Assembly (NCBI GenBank): GCA_003586115.2
Contig: QVOM02000057.1
Span: forward strand, 6,587,689-6,651,688
Length of the DNA: 64,000 nt
DNA from: Salvator merianae
Lineage: Eukaryota; Chordata; Lepidosauria; Squamata; Teiidae
Direction: 5' to 3'
Shown here in pieces: positions 34,928 to 45,870 of the stretch; position 1 is the first letter of the stretch, and every line of letters begins with the position of its first letter. Position numbers and translations under genes: made by a program. The notes beneath the pieces were generated by a model. The model searched no databases and was not told the origin of the DNA. It worked only from the letters and a program-made list of their open reading frames with translations.

Positions 34928-35034
34928 CTCTTGCGCAATGGCTATTTTCATCCGGGATTTTCCCTGCTCTTGCGCAGTGGGTATTTTCACTTGGGCTTTA
35001 CTTCCGCACTTGCGCACTGACTGTTTTCATCAGG
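34928..35034 (+). repeat. Short tandem repeat, about 42-bp unit, three copies
   Basis: GCTCTTGCGCAATGGCTATT, GCTCTTGCGCAGTGGGTATT and GCACTTGCGCACTGACTGTT head three diverged copies that each continue with TTCATC/TTCACT. Confidence 0.6.
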
Positions 35035-36684
35035 AAGCAAGCATCAGACACAGTCAACTATATTGCTGTGCTGGAAAACCCAGGTTCGGAGTTCTTTCCA
35101 CTAACACAGTGATGTTCTGGGGTCTTATCTCTGTATCCCGGGACTAGTTGGGAAATGTGTGGCAATCCCAATATGGTCCCAGGATATTCTTGGGTTTTGG
35201 AGGTTGTGTGGATACAGCCTTTATCTTTTCCAAGTGCTGGGGTGTCCTTGATTTGAATCTATCGGCGAGGTGCAGGAGAAGCGGAGAGTTTCTTAAAAGA
35301 GGATTTGTTTGGCTGTCAAAAGATCCATTTCCTCTCCTTGCTTTTGGGATCTAATGATTTACATTACCTACCCTCAGTCAAGCTGTCAAGCACACTGAAG
35401 TTTAATATACAGAGCTATCAATATACAGGGCACTTTATTGATTTGTCCTGCCGAGGAGACAGCTCTCTGCCCCAAGGGGTTTACAATCTAAATTTCAGCA
35501 GAGAGAAGGTAACGGAGAAAGGAGAGCTTGACAAAGAAAGGTAATGAGGGATGATTAATGCACATAATTTGGGTTGATTAATCAGCTGCCTTTTTAGCTG
35601 ATTAAATGGAAATGAATTTGCAAATGAGAAAGCCCTGAGTGGAGGTGACTTTTTTTGAGGTAACAAAGAAATCTTGTTTAATAAACAACAGCTGTCACTC
35701 ATTGTTAGAAGACAAGGCCGTAGGTCATAGCTTCCTTAAAATAGGCTGGGAAAATAGGCTGAACTCAAGCTAGTCTCTTAGAATGGCATGTCCTCCCCTC
35801 ACTGGGAAGAAAATGTCTAAAAATAATGTTGATTTAGGACAGCGAAGGGGTTTACCCAAGTTTTTTCTTGGACTGCAGCCCTGTGAGGTAGGCCAGTAAT
35901 TGTTCACTTCATATGCAGTTGAGCGTGAGGGAATAATGGGTTAACTAAAGCTTCTTAGTGATTTCATGGCTGAGGTAATGGGTTTAGCCCCTCTGCATCA
36001 CACCAGCCCTAATTTTGAGATACGTACATATATATATATATATATATATACATATTGAAATATTGAAATGTTCAGTCTTCTTCCTACATTTGATACAACT
36101 CGGTTAAATTGAGTTCTGAGCGAAGGGGTGAGGGCTAGAGCAGGAAGAATAAGGATTATCTTCTGTTTATTTCATTCAACCGGTGTAGGTATTCTCATTT
36201 AGGACAGAACTAATTTGGCTATGTCCCCAAAGACAGAAATAGTCCACTAATTACATTCTTTATTAAATGTATCTTGTAGCCCATTCACCAATTATATCCC
36301 TTATTAGATGTATCAGTATCTCCATCCATAAAATGAAATATGGTGAGGCTTCTAAAGGTGATGTTATTCAGATTGTAACATATGAAAATTAAAATGGCCG
36401 GGTTGTTCAGTCAAAGGAAGGAGGCCATTTTCTGTTCATCATTTCATGGCCCTGGGTGGACTCTGACCCACATTCGGGACTCTTTTTGCTGTCCATCAGC
36501 ACTTGGTGACACAGGGGGCCCAGGGTGGCAGCCAGCTTACAGGGCAGGCTAACCTGCTCTGCAAAAGACTGACTTCCAAGGGGGGTTTCGGCCTCAGAGG
36601 TGAGTTACAGGTCCCAGGGCATCCGAGTCTGCTGATGCTATCCCCTGGGTTCCTCTGGGTGTCATTTTTCACTGGTGTACACAA

Positions 36685-36965
36685 AAACATAAAAGAACCT
36701 AAGAGGAGCGCTGCTGGATCAGGCCACAGCCCATCTAGTCCAGCATTCTGTTTCACACAGTGGCCCACCCGTTGCTTCTGGGTATCTCAAACAGAAGACG
36801 AAGGCAAAACCTTCACCTGCTCCTGACTCCCTGCAAATGGCCTTTAGAGGCATCCTGCCTGTCTCTCCACCCTGGAGGCAGGACCTAGGCATCCATTCTA
36901 GTAGCCATCGATACACCTGTCCTCCATGAATTTGTCTAACCCTTTTGTAAAGCCATCTTGCATCA
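36685..36965 (-). mobile_element. CR1-clade LINE 3' tail
   Basis: CTGCTGGATCAGGCCACAGC, CCATCTAGTCCAGCATTCTG and CTCCACCCTGGAGG, then GAATTTGTCTAACCCTTTTG from the reverse-transcriptase end. Confidence 0.75.
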
Positions 36966-37148
36966 CCTAATAAGCTGCTTGTTTTGAAAGGCCATTATAC
37001 CCACTGTTTAGTTTCTCTGGGCAATCTTGGCTCGTGGTCTTATGAAGGAGGGAGGGGTGCACAACCTTGCAGTTTATCTAGGGGTCTCCTTTCCAGCTAT
37101 GCCCATTGGAAGCCGACATTGAGAACCAACACACTGAGCCTAGTGAAA

Positions 37149-40100
37149 ATGAACAACGAGGAGCAGAACCACTCAGCTTTCTTTATCAGGGTGAAGAACC
37201 CAGCTGATCGGGTAAGTAGAGAACCAGGAGCAGCAAGTAGGTGGGGGGGGGGAATGAACCAGATCAAGGTGGTGCCCCTCCCTCATTGCCCACACGCTTG
37301 GGGTTTGCTGGCCGTCTTGGAGGGCTCTAATGATTGTAGCTCAGTGGTAGAGCATAGAGGGGCCCATGGAGTCTGGGAGGGGCTGCTGCTCAATGGTAGA
37401 GCAAACTGCCTGGAAAGCAGAGGGTTGCTGGTTTGATCCCCAGTCGCTCCGCGGAAGTAGACAATAGCAAACCACTTCTGTATCACTGCCAAGAAAACTG
37501 CATAGCGATGCCCATGGAGTCTGGGCGGGACTGTAGATCAGTGGTAGAGCAAACTGCCTGGAAAGCAGAGGGTTGCCGGTTCTATCCCCAGCCTCTCCCT
37601 GGAAGTAGGCAGTGGCAAACCACTTCTGTATCACTGCCAAGAAAACTGCATAGAGGTGCCCATGTAGTCAAGCAGGAGTCAGCCATGACTCAGTGGTACC
37701 CAGCAACCACCCTTCCTTCCATTTCTTATGCTGGCCGATAGGCACCTTCCCTCCTGTAATTTCCCCTAGTACAATGTATTCTTGGTTTCCTCATGAAGAA
37801 TGTATTTTGTGCACAACTTTCTATAAAACCGATTTGTCAGTAAAGCTCAAAGTTTGGTTAGAGAACCGCATTGCAACCTTCGGGGGAACTGCAAATTTCT
37901 AAGGATTCTTTTCTTTCGGCTTGCAAATTCTTCTGCGATGTGTGAATTTTGTAACTTGCCAAGCAAAGTAGGTGAATTTCTGTGCCATCCCTTGTTCATA
38001 TCCCCACTTAATCAGGAACTTGTCTGGGCTTCTTTGAGTCAATATTTTGTAGCCCAGTCTATTCACAGGATTGTTGGGAAGAAGTAAGGGAAAGAAATAG
38101 CTATATGAGCCTTCTTGTACTTTCACCACTCTCAGATGTGTGAAGAGAGGCCTTTTCTGTGGTGGCCTCCAGACTTTAGAACAGCTTCCTTTTGGAGATA
38201 CGCCGGGGGCCCACACTATATGGTTTTCGGTGCCCAGTAAAAACATACTTCTTCCCCCAAACCTTTGAGGCTTAACTTCCTCTGAATCTTGTCCTGACAG
38301 GGAGGAAGGGAGGTTTATAGCTCATGTATATTTGATGCTGTTTTATTTTTACCTTTTTATTGATCTGATCTGCCCTGGGATCTTGGAGGGAAGGGAGGGA
38401 TATAAATACTCAAATAAATAAATAAAACGCTGCCCTGAGTTCTTTGGGAAGGAAAGCAGAATAATAAACGGAGATGTCCTACAGTCACCACTCATGTCAT
38501 GTGCTTTTCTCGTGTGTGATTTTGCTGCGAAACACAACTTCCCTCGTGTAGTGTGATTGCATTAGAGCAAAAGTGTGCTTTGTAAATGGACGCTTAGGGC
38601 ATGCACCATCTCTATGGTTCCCTTAGCAGGATTTGCTTAATGCACTGGGCTTTTCAGGATGGGGATATTGCCTTACTCTGGGGGAGACTGTCTATATTTA
38701 TTTCAATTTCTCCTCTGTTTTTCTCATCTTCCTGCAGCCCATTAAATGGCCACCAGAGAGAGCTCTGTTACAACTTTAAAATACTGTGCGAGCTGCTACT
38801 GCTATTGCCTACAGCGGTTTCTGGACTGAGTTTGGCCCAGATTTCAAGGCGGCTGGCGTAACTTTAGGCGTGGCACAATCAGGAGAATTGTGCCTTACCT
38901 ACCTTTTTCCTGGCAGGGCTACATTTGCTGAGGTTAAGAGGAAACTGGGGCATCTCTTGTTCAGGTGCCAAGGAGGTCTGGCTGGATGGATCAACCTCTG
39001 ACTAGGCTTGCGAGTTTTGGAAATGACGGACCCAGCTGGGCAGGGGCTGAGATCATATAAAGGGAAAAGCAGTTTACAGTGCTGGGGTGGGACCAACCTG
39101 GCAGAACTAAGATGAAGATGACAAAGACCCTTTCATTAAGGATAACAGTTGTTATTGGCATCTACCTTGTCCAGCACTGCCCTCGGTTACCATGGGCACC
39201 TGGCAGTTTGTGCTTTGCCAGGACCATCGAATTAGTGAACTGGGAGGGACCAGGTGTGTTTGTGTTATATACTGATGACCTCTATATTTTGCCTTTCTTC
39301 CAAAGAAGCCATAGTGGCACACATTATTTAACGTCCATCCATTTTATCCTCACAACAACCCTGTGAGGTAGGCCGAGAGGCAGTGACCTGCCCAAGTTCA
39401 GCCAGCGAGGATTTGAACCCAGGGATTCCTAGATTCTCGGCAGACACTATAGACAGCATGCTATGCTAGAACACTGACTACAATTACCCCCGCCCAAGCC
39501 ATGCCAACCACAGTATTGATCTTCTGGAGCCTTCTATCAACTGACCCCAATGGCCAATGTCTGACCTCCTAGGCTTAGAAAGCCCCTTGACCTCCCAGAA
39601 TCCTTTTCTCTCTGACCAACTTAATTTACATTGGGAATATGTGGCTTATATGTCTGCCCCTTTGGCAATTTCTTCCCTGCCTGAATGCTGGGATGGGAAT
39701 GTTCAGGAACTCTGCAAGGACCACAGTTTAAGAACTTTGGGGAGGAGAGAGCACAGGTTCTATGTTATTTCTATTTTGCAATTTTAAAAATGAAGCCAGG
39801 AAAATCAAGAGGTTTGATTAGCTGCTGTATCTGAGAATGTGGGGCCTGAAAGCTAGCCTCTATCCCCCCCCCCCGACTTCATTTTAGGGATCTTATGACT
39901 GGGCATGGTGAGGGGAGAAGGGGTCTTGGCCTGGGACCAGAGGATCTCAAGGGATCCACAACCTGGCCTCATGGCACATCTTGGAAGGCCTGCAAGTCTG
40001 CAGGGGCCACAGAAATACTGTCTGCCCTGGAGCCCACCTTGGGGAAAGCAGAGTGTCTTTCCCCAGGACACACAGACCCCTTGCATTCCAAACTCTGCCC

Positions 40101-43100
40101 CATTTGCCTCCATAATGTGCTTGTTCAGAGTGACCGCGAACCTTTCACTGCTGTTTCCCCTAGGATGAACTAAAACCTGGAGACCTCCTGGAGATCTTCC
40201 GTTCTTCTTCTCAGCACTGGGCCATCTACGTTGGAGATGGAAAGGTTGTCCACTTGGCAATGGAACGTAAGCTTGGCCACCTCTGTCATGGCTGATGCCA
40301 GTTCTGCGGGGTGATCCCTGAGGGCTGCTGGGGCACAGAGAGAATTCCTCTCCCCTCTCGTTGTAACATCTGCTGCTAGTGGGCTTTCTAATCACTTTTA
40401 AGACCCTATGCAGAAGGGGCAGAACTAGCTGACCAAAGCACTTCAGTATACAGTGCCTTCCAGATGTGCCTGAACTACAGTTCCCAACATTCCATGCCAG
40501 ACAGCTGGGACGCATGGAATGATGGGAGTTGTCGTTCAGGAACGCCTCAAAAGCTTCAGCTGAATAGCCTTGCAGTAGTCCTTCATTATTTAGGAGGGTT
40601 CCTGTTCTGCCCTATCCCTTCTAGTTCTGCCCCACCTCTTCCTCTTCTGCCCCACCCCTTCAGTTCAGTCCTGCCCCTTCCTGTTCCACCCCATCTCTTC
40701 CTGCCCCCACCCCATCAGCCATGGTGGCCACCATCTACAACCGCTTTTGCCCCCATCCAGTGGTGGCCGGTGCAGGTGTACGCAGCCAGAAGCCCTTCCC
40801 CCTGCTGAAAGCCAGTTCGTGAGCTTCCTTTGAAGGATGCTCACAAACTGGAACCCAGCAGACAGACTGGCTTCCATCTACACCCACCCTCCACTGGTCA
40901 CCACTGCACCCGTGACCCGGCTCTGCTCCAGCAATTTGCCTTCCTTTCCTCTTCTCTTCTCTTCTCTTCTCTTCTCTTCTCTTCTCTTCTCTTCTCTTCT
41001 CTTCATGTCTCCTCCCTCTCCCTTTCCACCTCCCCAGGTGACTGTCTTGTAGATGGAACACCCAACACCTTGGCGGTCTTGTCTGACAGAGCTTACGTGA
41101 AAAAGGACTGGTTGGAGGACGTGGTGCGGAAGGATGGGTACCGTGTGAACAATAAGCACGATGAGACGCATCCGCCGCTGCCCCTGGCCAAGATCCTGTG
41201 GCAGGCGGAGGACCTGGTGGGCCGGGAGGTGCCCTATGCCTGGAGCGGCCAGAATTGCGAGCGATTTGTTATGCAGCTAAGATATGGAGCCGACATGAAT
41301 GAACAGGTGGGCAAGGCTGCTGTGACGTAAAGAAAGGGGGAGGAACGGGTTGTACCTGGGAGAGAGGTGGGATTTGTTACGGGTGCTGTCCTCGGACATT
41401 TCTAAGTCACCGTTGTTCTGTCATGGAAGCCAAGAGTTTTCCCTAGGAGATCTCCTGTCCAAATGCTAAACTGCCTTAGATTTAACTTCAGCAAGGTGAT
41501 GGTTCCCTCAGATGGCCAGCCAAGAAGGAGGGTGAAAGTCCTGCACCTTTAATAGGAGCATAGAAAAAGGAATTGTGGATCCCCTACACCTTTAATAGTA
41601 GCATAGAAGAAGAAAACTGAAGTGTTCCTTCATTCTTAATGGTTACCCAGGAGAACATGTGTTGCCTGCGCGAGGAGCTTCATCTGCTAGAATTCCCTCT
41701 TCCAAGTAGAAGGAAAGCAGAAGATGGCTGGTTCGATTCCCAGCCCTTCCACAGAAGTAGGCAATGGCAAACCACTGCTGTATCTCTGCTTAGAAAACTC
41801 CATAGAAGGGCCCGTGCAGTCAACCATGAGTTGGCCATGGCTTGGTGGTACCCAACAACATACCCCTATACTACTCACGGACAGAAATCCAGGACACCAG
41901 AGGAGAAATGGTGCCTTAGTTTCATTCGCTGACAGACTGGAAACTGAGCAAGCGGCAAGCACTTAACCGTGTCTGGGGATTCTTCCATCAGATTTTTGAT
42001 TGCCTGCTTTGTTTTCCATAGGAAGAAATTAAGCCTGGAGATCTTATTGAAATATTCCGCTCTTGTTACCAGCACTGGGCCATCTATGTTGGAGAAGGCA
42101 AGGTTGTCCACCTGGCTCCTGAATGTAAGTGTCTCTGGAGGCCCCACTGCTTCACCCCTAGAGCTTTGGGAACCAGGGAGGAAGGCTTCTCAAGGACTCA
42201 AATTCTGTGGGTCATGCTGGGGTTGGCTGCACTTGCCTCTAGTGTTAAGAACAGGTAATTGATGGAGCAAGAGCAGAACAAGGAGTACGTCAGACTTCCT
42301 TCCTCAAACCGATGAGTGGATGAAAATGGATTCTGTTGATACTACTGGTCATCCTATTGGTTCCTTGAAAAACGGAGGGTCTTAAAGGGGAGATTCCCAG
42401 GCTGGGAGGAAATCCTTCCTTTTCTAGAAGTCCACACCAAGGGCTCATGGGAGCCACCTTGAAAAGATCAATGGATGTGCACCTTGCAGGTAGGTGAATC
42501 CCAGACAGGTAAGAGTGTGCTGTTGCACCCAGCCTGTGGCAGTGGTGGCAGGGAAGAGGGCTGACTTCTCTCTCCCAATGCAACCTTGGGCAGCCATCCA
42601 GCTGAGCTCTTCCAGGTGGTGAAAGGTCTCCAAGTCTACCAAAGGAGAGGAATCTCGGTTATCATCCAGGTACTTGGAGGATAAAATCTCTCACATTCAG
42701 AACTGGGATGCCACTTTGGACCTTAAGGAAGTTAGAAGGTCCTTGCCATGGATCTTAAAGAAGTTAGCAGGTCCCTGCCATGGACCTGAAGGAAGTTAGA
42801 AGGTCCTTGCCGTGCACCTGAAGGAAGTTAGAAGGTCCTTGCCGTGAACCTGAAGGAAGTTAGAAGGTCCTTTCCGGGGACCTGAAGGAAATTAAAAGAT
42901 CCTTGCCGGGGACCTTAAGGAAGTTAGAAGGTCCTTGCCATGGACCTTAAAGAAGTTAGCAGGTCCTTGCCATGGACCTGAAGGAAGTTAGAAGGTCCTT
43001 GCCGTGGACCTGAAGGAAGTTAGAAGGTCCTTGCCGGGGACCTGAAGGAAGTTAGAAGGTCCTTGCCGGGGACCTGAAGGAAGTCAGAAGGTCCTTGCCG

Positions 43101-45870
43101 TGCACTTTCAGGAAACTAGAAGGTCCTTGCCGTGCACCTTCAGGAAGCTAGAAGGTCCTTGCCGTGGACCTGAAGGAAGCTAGAAGGTCCTTGCCGTGCA
43201 CCTTCAGGAAGCTAGAAGGTCCTTGCCGTGCACCTGAAGGAAGCCAGAAGGTCCTTGCTATGGACCTGAAGGAAACTGCACCTTAATGAATTTAGAAGGT
43301 CTTTGCCATGGACCTGAAGCAAATTAGCAGGTCTTTGCCATGCAACTGGGATAACCCATGTCTCATAGCACTCTGCATCTTTTGTGATTTGCTGTGCAAC
43401 ATTTTTCACAAAGAACTTTCATCTGTAAACAATTGATGTTGATGTCTGGGGACGTATCAAATCAGCAAAGTCTGGAGCCAGGGATTAGCAAAAAAGCATT
43501 TAAGCACCCAATTGGTTATTTGGATCAAACGAAATAAGCACAGGGGAGGGAGAAGGGAGGCTGTGAAATTCTTCTAAGGATTGATCGCCACATTGGTGCT
43601 CCAATTGAGTTAGCAAGGCAAATCTGGTGTTAAACCACTTGTCGGAGGATTAAAGATTTCTCAGATTGAATGGTGGAAAGGAGCCAAGTGAACGGGAAAT
43701 CAGTTCCTGAAGTGTAAGCGAGCAGAACTGCTTCCTCATTGAATTCAGTTTGCGCACCAAGATGGGCCCTTAGAATGCCTTGCCTGGGAAGTCTGAATTG
43801 CTTAATCATATTGGCATCATGACAGCAGGAGCAGGAGGGTTGAATGGGTTCTGGGTCATAGACGTTGCCAGTGGCAAAATGCTACCCGGTGGAAATTCCG
43901 CCACCTGGCCATGGTCTTCTCTGTGTTGCTCCATTCCATTTCTCAAGCATATAGTGAAGATGCCTGGTACACCTCAGAGGGGAGACTGTTCCATATTCTG
44001 GGGCAGATGACCTCAGAAATTGCCAAACCAATTAACCTAGCCATAGAAAAAGCTGAAAAGAATCCAGGTGTATCTGGTGTTTGGCAGATTTTCTACAGCT
44101 TTTGGCAACTGTAGGGGCTACCACTGAGAAGACCCTGTCCCAAGTACCTACCCCTTCTGCTGCTGAAGGTGGAGATACACATCTTTTGCAGGGAGTGACA
44201 TCAATTCTGCCCAATTCCCACCCTCCAAGGGGCTTCACCGGTGACTTCCTTAGGCCTCTGCTCAATCTAGAGCTGGCCCTGATGGGCATGGCATGTTCTC
44301 TTTCCTCCCTCCTTCCAGGTGACCGCCTTGCAAACGGTGCTGCCAGCGTGCTGGCAGTCCTGTCCGACAAAGCCTACGTGAAGAAGGACTGGCTGGACAT
44401 CGTAGTGCGGAAGGATCAGTATCGCGTGAACAACAAGCATGACCACACGCTCCCTGCGCTGCCGCTTGCCAAAATCCTCCAGCGAGCCGAGGAGCTGGTG
44501 GGGAGGGAAATGCCATATAACCTGACGAGCCATAACTGTGAACACTTTGTGATGGACTTGCGATATGGAGTTGCGATGAGTGACCAGGTGCGGGAGGGGC
44601 ATCCTCGGCCTGCTCTTACGGGAGGGCTGGGCAGCTGGCAAGAAGGTCTACGGTTCCCTGACTCACACGACTGTGGTTTGGTTAGCATAAACTGCCAAGC
44701 AAAATGGCGCTATGCAAGGAGGGCCCCCTATGGAAAGCTGGAGGTTAGGAAAAACCACGGAGACCCAGTCTGGCAATGTCAGGCACGGTGTCCTGAAGGG
44801 GAAGCCCAATCTAATGATAAGATTGCTTGGCACTCCAGAGGGTGGACCAAATTTTCTGGTGGGGTGAAGGCATCTCACGGGCCAGATGCATCACTGCAGG
44901 TTTTCAGGATTATACTGAATGTGGGATGTTTGTAAGAGCAAACCCATGGCAAACAAAACTGGGTTAGAATGTATCAGAGACAGCTATACCAGGACCTTTC
45001 TTATAAAGAAGGAAAACATAAGAACATAAGAACCTAAGAGGAGCCCTGCTGGATCAGACCATGGCCCATCTGGTCCAGCATCCTGTTTCATAGAGTGACC
45101 CACCAGTTTCCTCTGGGCGTCTCAAGCAGAAGACGAAGGAAAAAACCCTCACTGGTTCTCCACTCCCTGCAAATGGCTTTTAGAGGCCTCCTGCCTGTCT
45201 CTCTGCCCCAGAGCCAATACCTGGGCATCCATTCTAGTAGGACAGACCTCTGAGGGTGATCATGCAAGGATTTTGAGCTGGACACATCTTCTGACATATT
45301 GGTTTAACAGGTTTTGCAAGCTTTGAAACAAAAACAACTGGGGGCCTGTTTACGCTTAAGTTTTAATCGAGTTTCGGAAGAACCCAACTGCAAAGTGGCA
45401 AGCTGTTTTCTTTCTGGTTAGATCCCGTTGAAAGGAAATGACTAGCCCCTTTGCTGATAGGTTTATCTCACTATGAAGGCAGACTGAAGCTGGATTAAAA
45501 CTTAGGTGTAGATGGGCCCTTATTGTGTTCATCTTAGGCTCTTCTAGCCCCCGTATAGGCATCTCAGGCTTGCGGGACTTTTGTTGTGGACTCCTTTGAA
45601 GTTCCCTTTTCTTCCCTTCTCCAAAATGGACATCATAATTCTGGCCTGCCTCGCAGGTTTGTTGCGCATGATGCTCTTTGTACATTCGAAGCGCTTGCAA
45701 CAGAAAGCTGGCATGGACTTTTTCCTGTTGGCCCTCTGTTGCATCACAGCTCTGCAATCTTGTACTTCCAGGTCACAGAGGCCATCGCCATGGGAACAAT
45801 TGGCATGATGGGTGTGGCGGCTGCAATTCTCCGATCTGCAGCCAAGAGGCGCAAGCACCGTTATGAATAG
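37149..45870 (+). CDS. PLAAT-family gene C: predicted two-domain phospholipase A/acyltransferase
   Basis: Six exons, 37149-37211, 40164-40266, 41038-41306, 42022-42124, 44319-44587 and 45772-45870, join with correct phases (0,1,0,1,0) and give about 301 residues, nearly twice the usual 160-180. The leader is [21 protein letters not shown]. Domain 1 has [19 protein letters not shown] and QNCERFV. Domain 2 has [19 protein letters not shown] and HNCEHFV. Both keep the two His and the Cys of the family active site. Only after domain 2 comes the C-terminal hydrophobic segment ([15 protein letters not shown]) and basic end [12 protein letters not shown]. No exon-4-like sequence is seen between 41307 and 42021; the donor at 41306 read through would stop after VGKAAVT. 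The alternative is two genes: an exon-4-less copy and a second gene with its own first exon (candidate 41499-41531, weak donor). Fusion is inferred from splice phase, not transcript data. Confidence 0.7.
37322..37705 (+). repeat. Tandem tRNA-derived SINE units
   Basis: A partial head (TGTAGCTCAGTGGTAGAGCA) is followed by two full units starting near 37376 and 37506 with CTGCCTGGAAAGCAGAGGGT and GCAAACCACTTCTGTATCAC. The last ends in GTCAGCCATGACTCAGTGGT. In intron 1 of PLAAT gene C. Confidence 0.8.
38090..38430 (+). mobile_element. L2-like LINE 3' end
   Basis: GTGGCCTCCAGACTTTAGAA, GAACAGCTTCCTTTTGGAG and the tail TGCCCTGGGATCTTGGAGG ... CAAATAAATAAATAAA match L2-type ends. Confidence 0.65.
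39330..39480 (-). repeat. MIR/CORE-type SINE
   Basis: TCCTCACAACAACCCTGTGA, GGTAGGCCGAGAGGCAGTGA, TTTGAACCCAGGGATTCC: the minus strand matches the body and tRNA-like head of MIR-type SINEs. Confidence 0.6.
40164..41306 (+). CDS. Gene C, first PLAAT catalytic domain (two exons)
   Basis: Exons 40164-40266 and 41038-41306 encode a complete LRAT-like domain. Differences from the other copies are SSSQHW in place of GYQHW, HLAMER for HLAPP, CERF for CEHF and an unusual [11 protein letters not shown] end. The catalytic Cys and both His remain. The acceptor at 41037 follows a (TTCTC)n pyrimidine run. Divergence at otherwise constant sites suggests altered activity or relaxed constraint. Confidence 0.85.
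40440..40562. repeat. Palindromic dispersed repeat (TGAACTACAGTTCCC type)
   Basis: CCAGATGTGCCTGAACTACA, TTCCCAACATTCCATGCC and the inverted GCATGGAATGATGGGAGTTG form an imperfect inverted repeat in intron 2 of gene C. Confidence 0.55.
40950..41004 (+). repeat. (TTCTC)n microsatellite
   Basis: About eleven CTTCT units end 33 bp before the acceptor of gene C exon 41038-41306. Confidence 0.93.
41700..41870 (+). repeat. tRNA-derived SINE
   Basis: GCTGGTTCGATTCCCAGCCC (B-box), GTAGGCAATGGCAAACCACT and the tail AGTTGGCCATGGCTTGGTGG. It occupies the intron between the two PLAAT domains of gene C. Confidence 0.75.
42022..45870 (+). CDS. Gene C, second PLAAT domain and C-terminal anchor (three exons)
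   Basis: Exons 42022-42124, 44319-44587 and 45772-45870 encode [20 protein letters not shown], a fully canonical catalytic set, [11 protein letters not shown], then a shorter membrane segment than in copies A and B and a Lys/Arg-rich tail. An AATAAA lies at 46041, 171 bp after the stop. If a separate gene, it needs its own first exon in 41307-42021. Confidence 0.88.
42713..43345 (+). repeat. 32-bp minisatellite, about 19 copies
   Basis: The unit GGACCTGAAGGAAGTTAGAA + GGTCCTTGCCGT repeats with variants (TTAAGG, GTGCACCTTCAGG, GGGGACC). Each unit starts GGACCT and contains AGGTCC, its exact inverse, so units can fold. Located in the intron between the exons of the second PLAAT domain of gene C. 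Confidence 0.93.
45015..45245 (-). mobile_element. CR1-clade LINE 3' tail
   Basis: AAGAACATAAGAACCTAAGA, GGTCCAGCATCCTGTTTCAT and CTCCACTCCCTGCAAATGGC in minus orientation, in the last intron of gene C. Confidence 0.75.
45345..45524. mobile_element. Palindromic MITE, family 1
   Basis: Left TTAAGTTTTAATCGAGTTTC, right GACTGAAGCTGGATTAAAAC and AGGTGTAGATGGGCCCTTA. The ends match the copy at 16528-16672. Confidence 0.65.

Larger units (their letters stand above)
32213..37148. other. Region between PLAAT copy B and copy C
   Basis: No supported coding exon was found. The region contains the copy B 3' UTR, a (CTAA)n run, an L2-like 3' end, a small 42-bp tandem repeat near 34.93 kb, an (AT)n run at 36027-36051 and a CR1 tail near 36.69 kb. 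Confidence 0.55.

Noticed and set aside
37530..37610. tRNA gene (TGTAGATCAGTGGTAGAGC with a B-box)
   Set aside because: The body continues into the TGGCAAACCACTTC sequence shared by all SINE copies and no acceptor stem closes; it is a SINE head, not a tRNA gene.
41307..42021. Missing exon 4 for the first PLAAT unit of gene C
   Set aside because: I looked for an acceptor followed by a hydrophobic helix and a basic end in frame and found none; the interval is mostly SINE.
42713..43345. CRISPR-like array (regular 32-bp repeats)
   Set aside because: There are no unique spacers; units are contiguous variants of one sequence in a vertebrate intron.
43780..44310. Possible extra coding in the last large intron of gene C
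   Set aside because: Open frames are short and include L2-like degraded sequence; the frame that continues upstream of exon 44319 lacks an ATG context or acceptor support.
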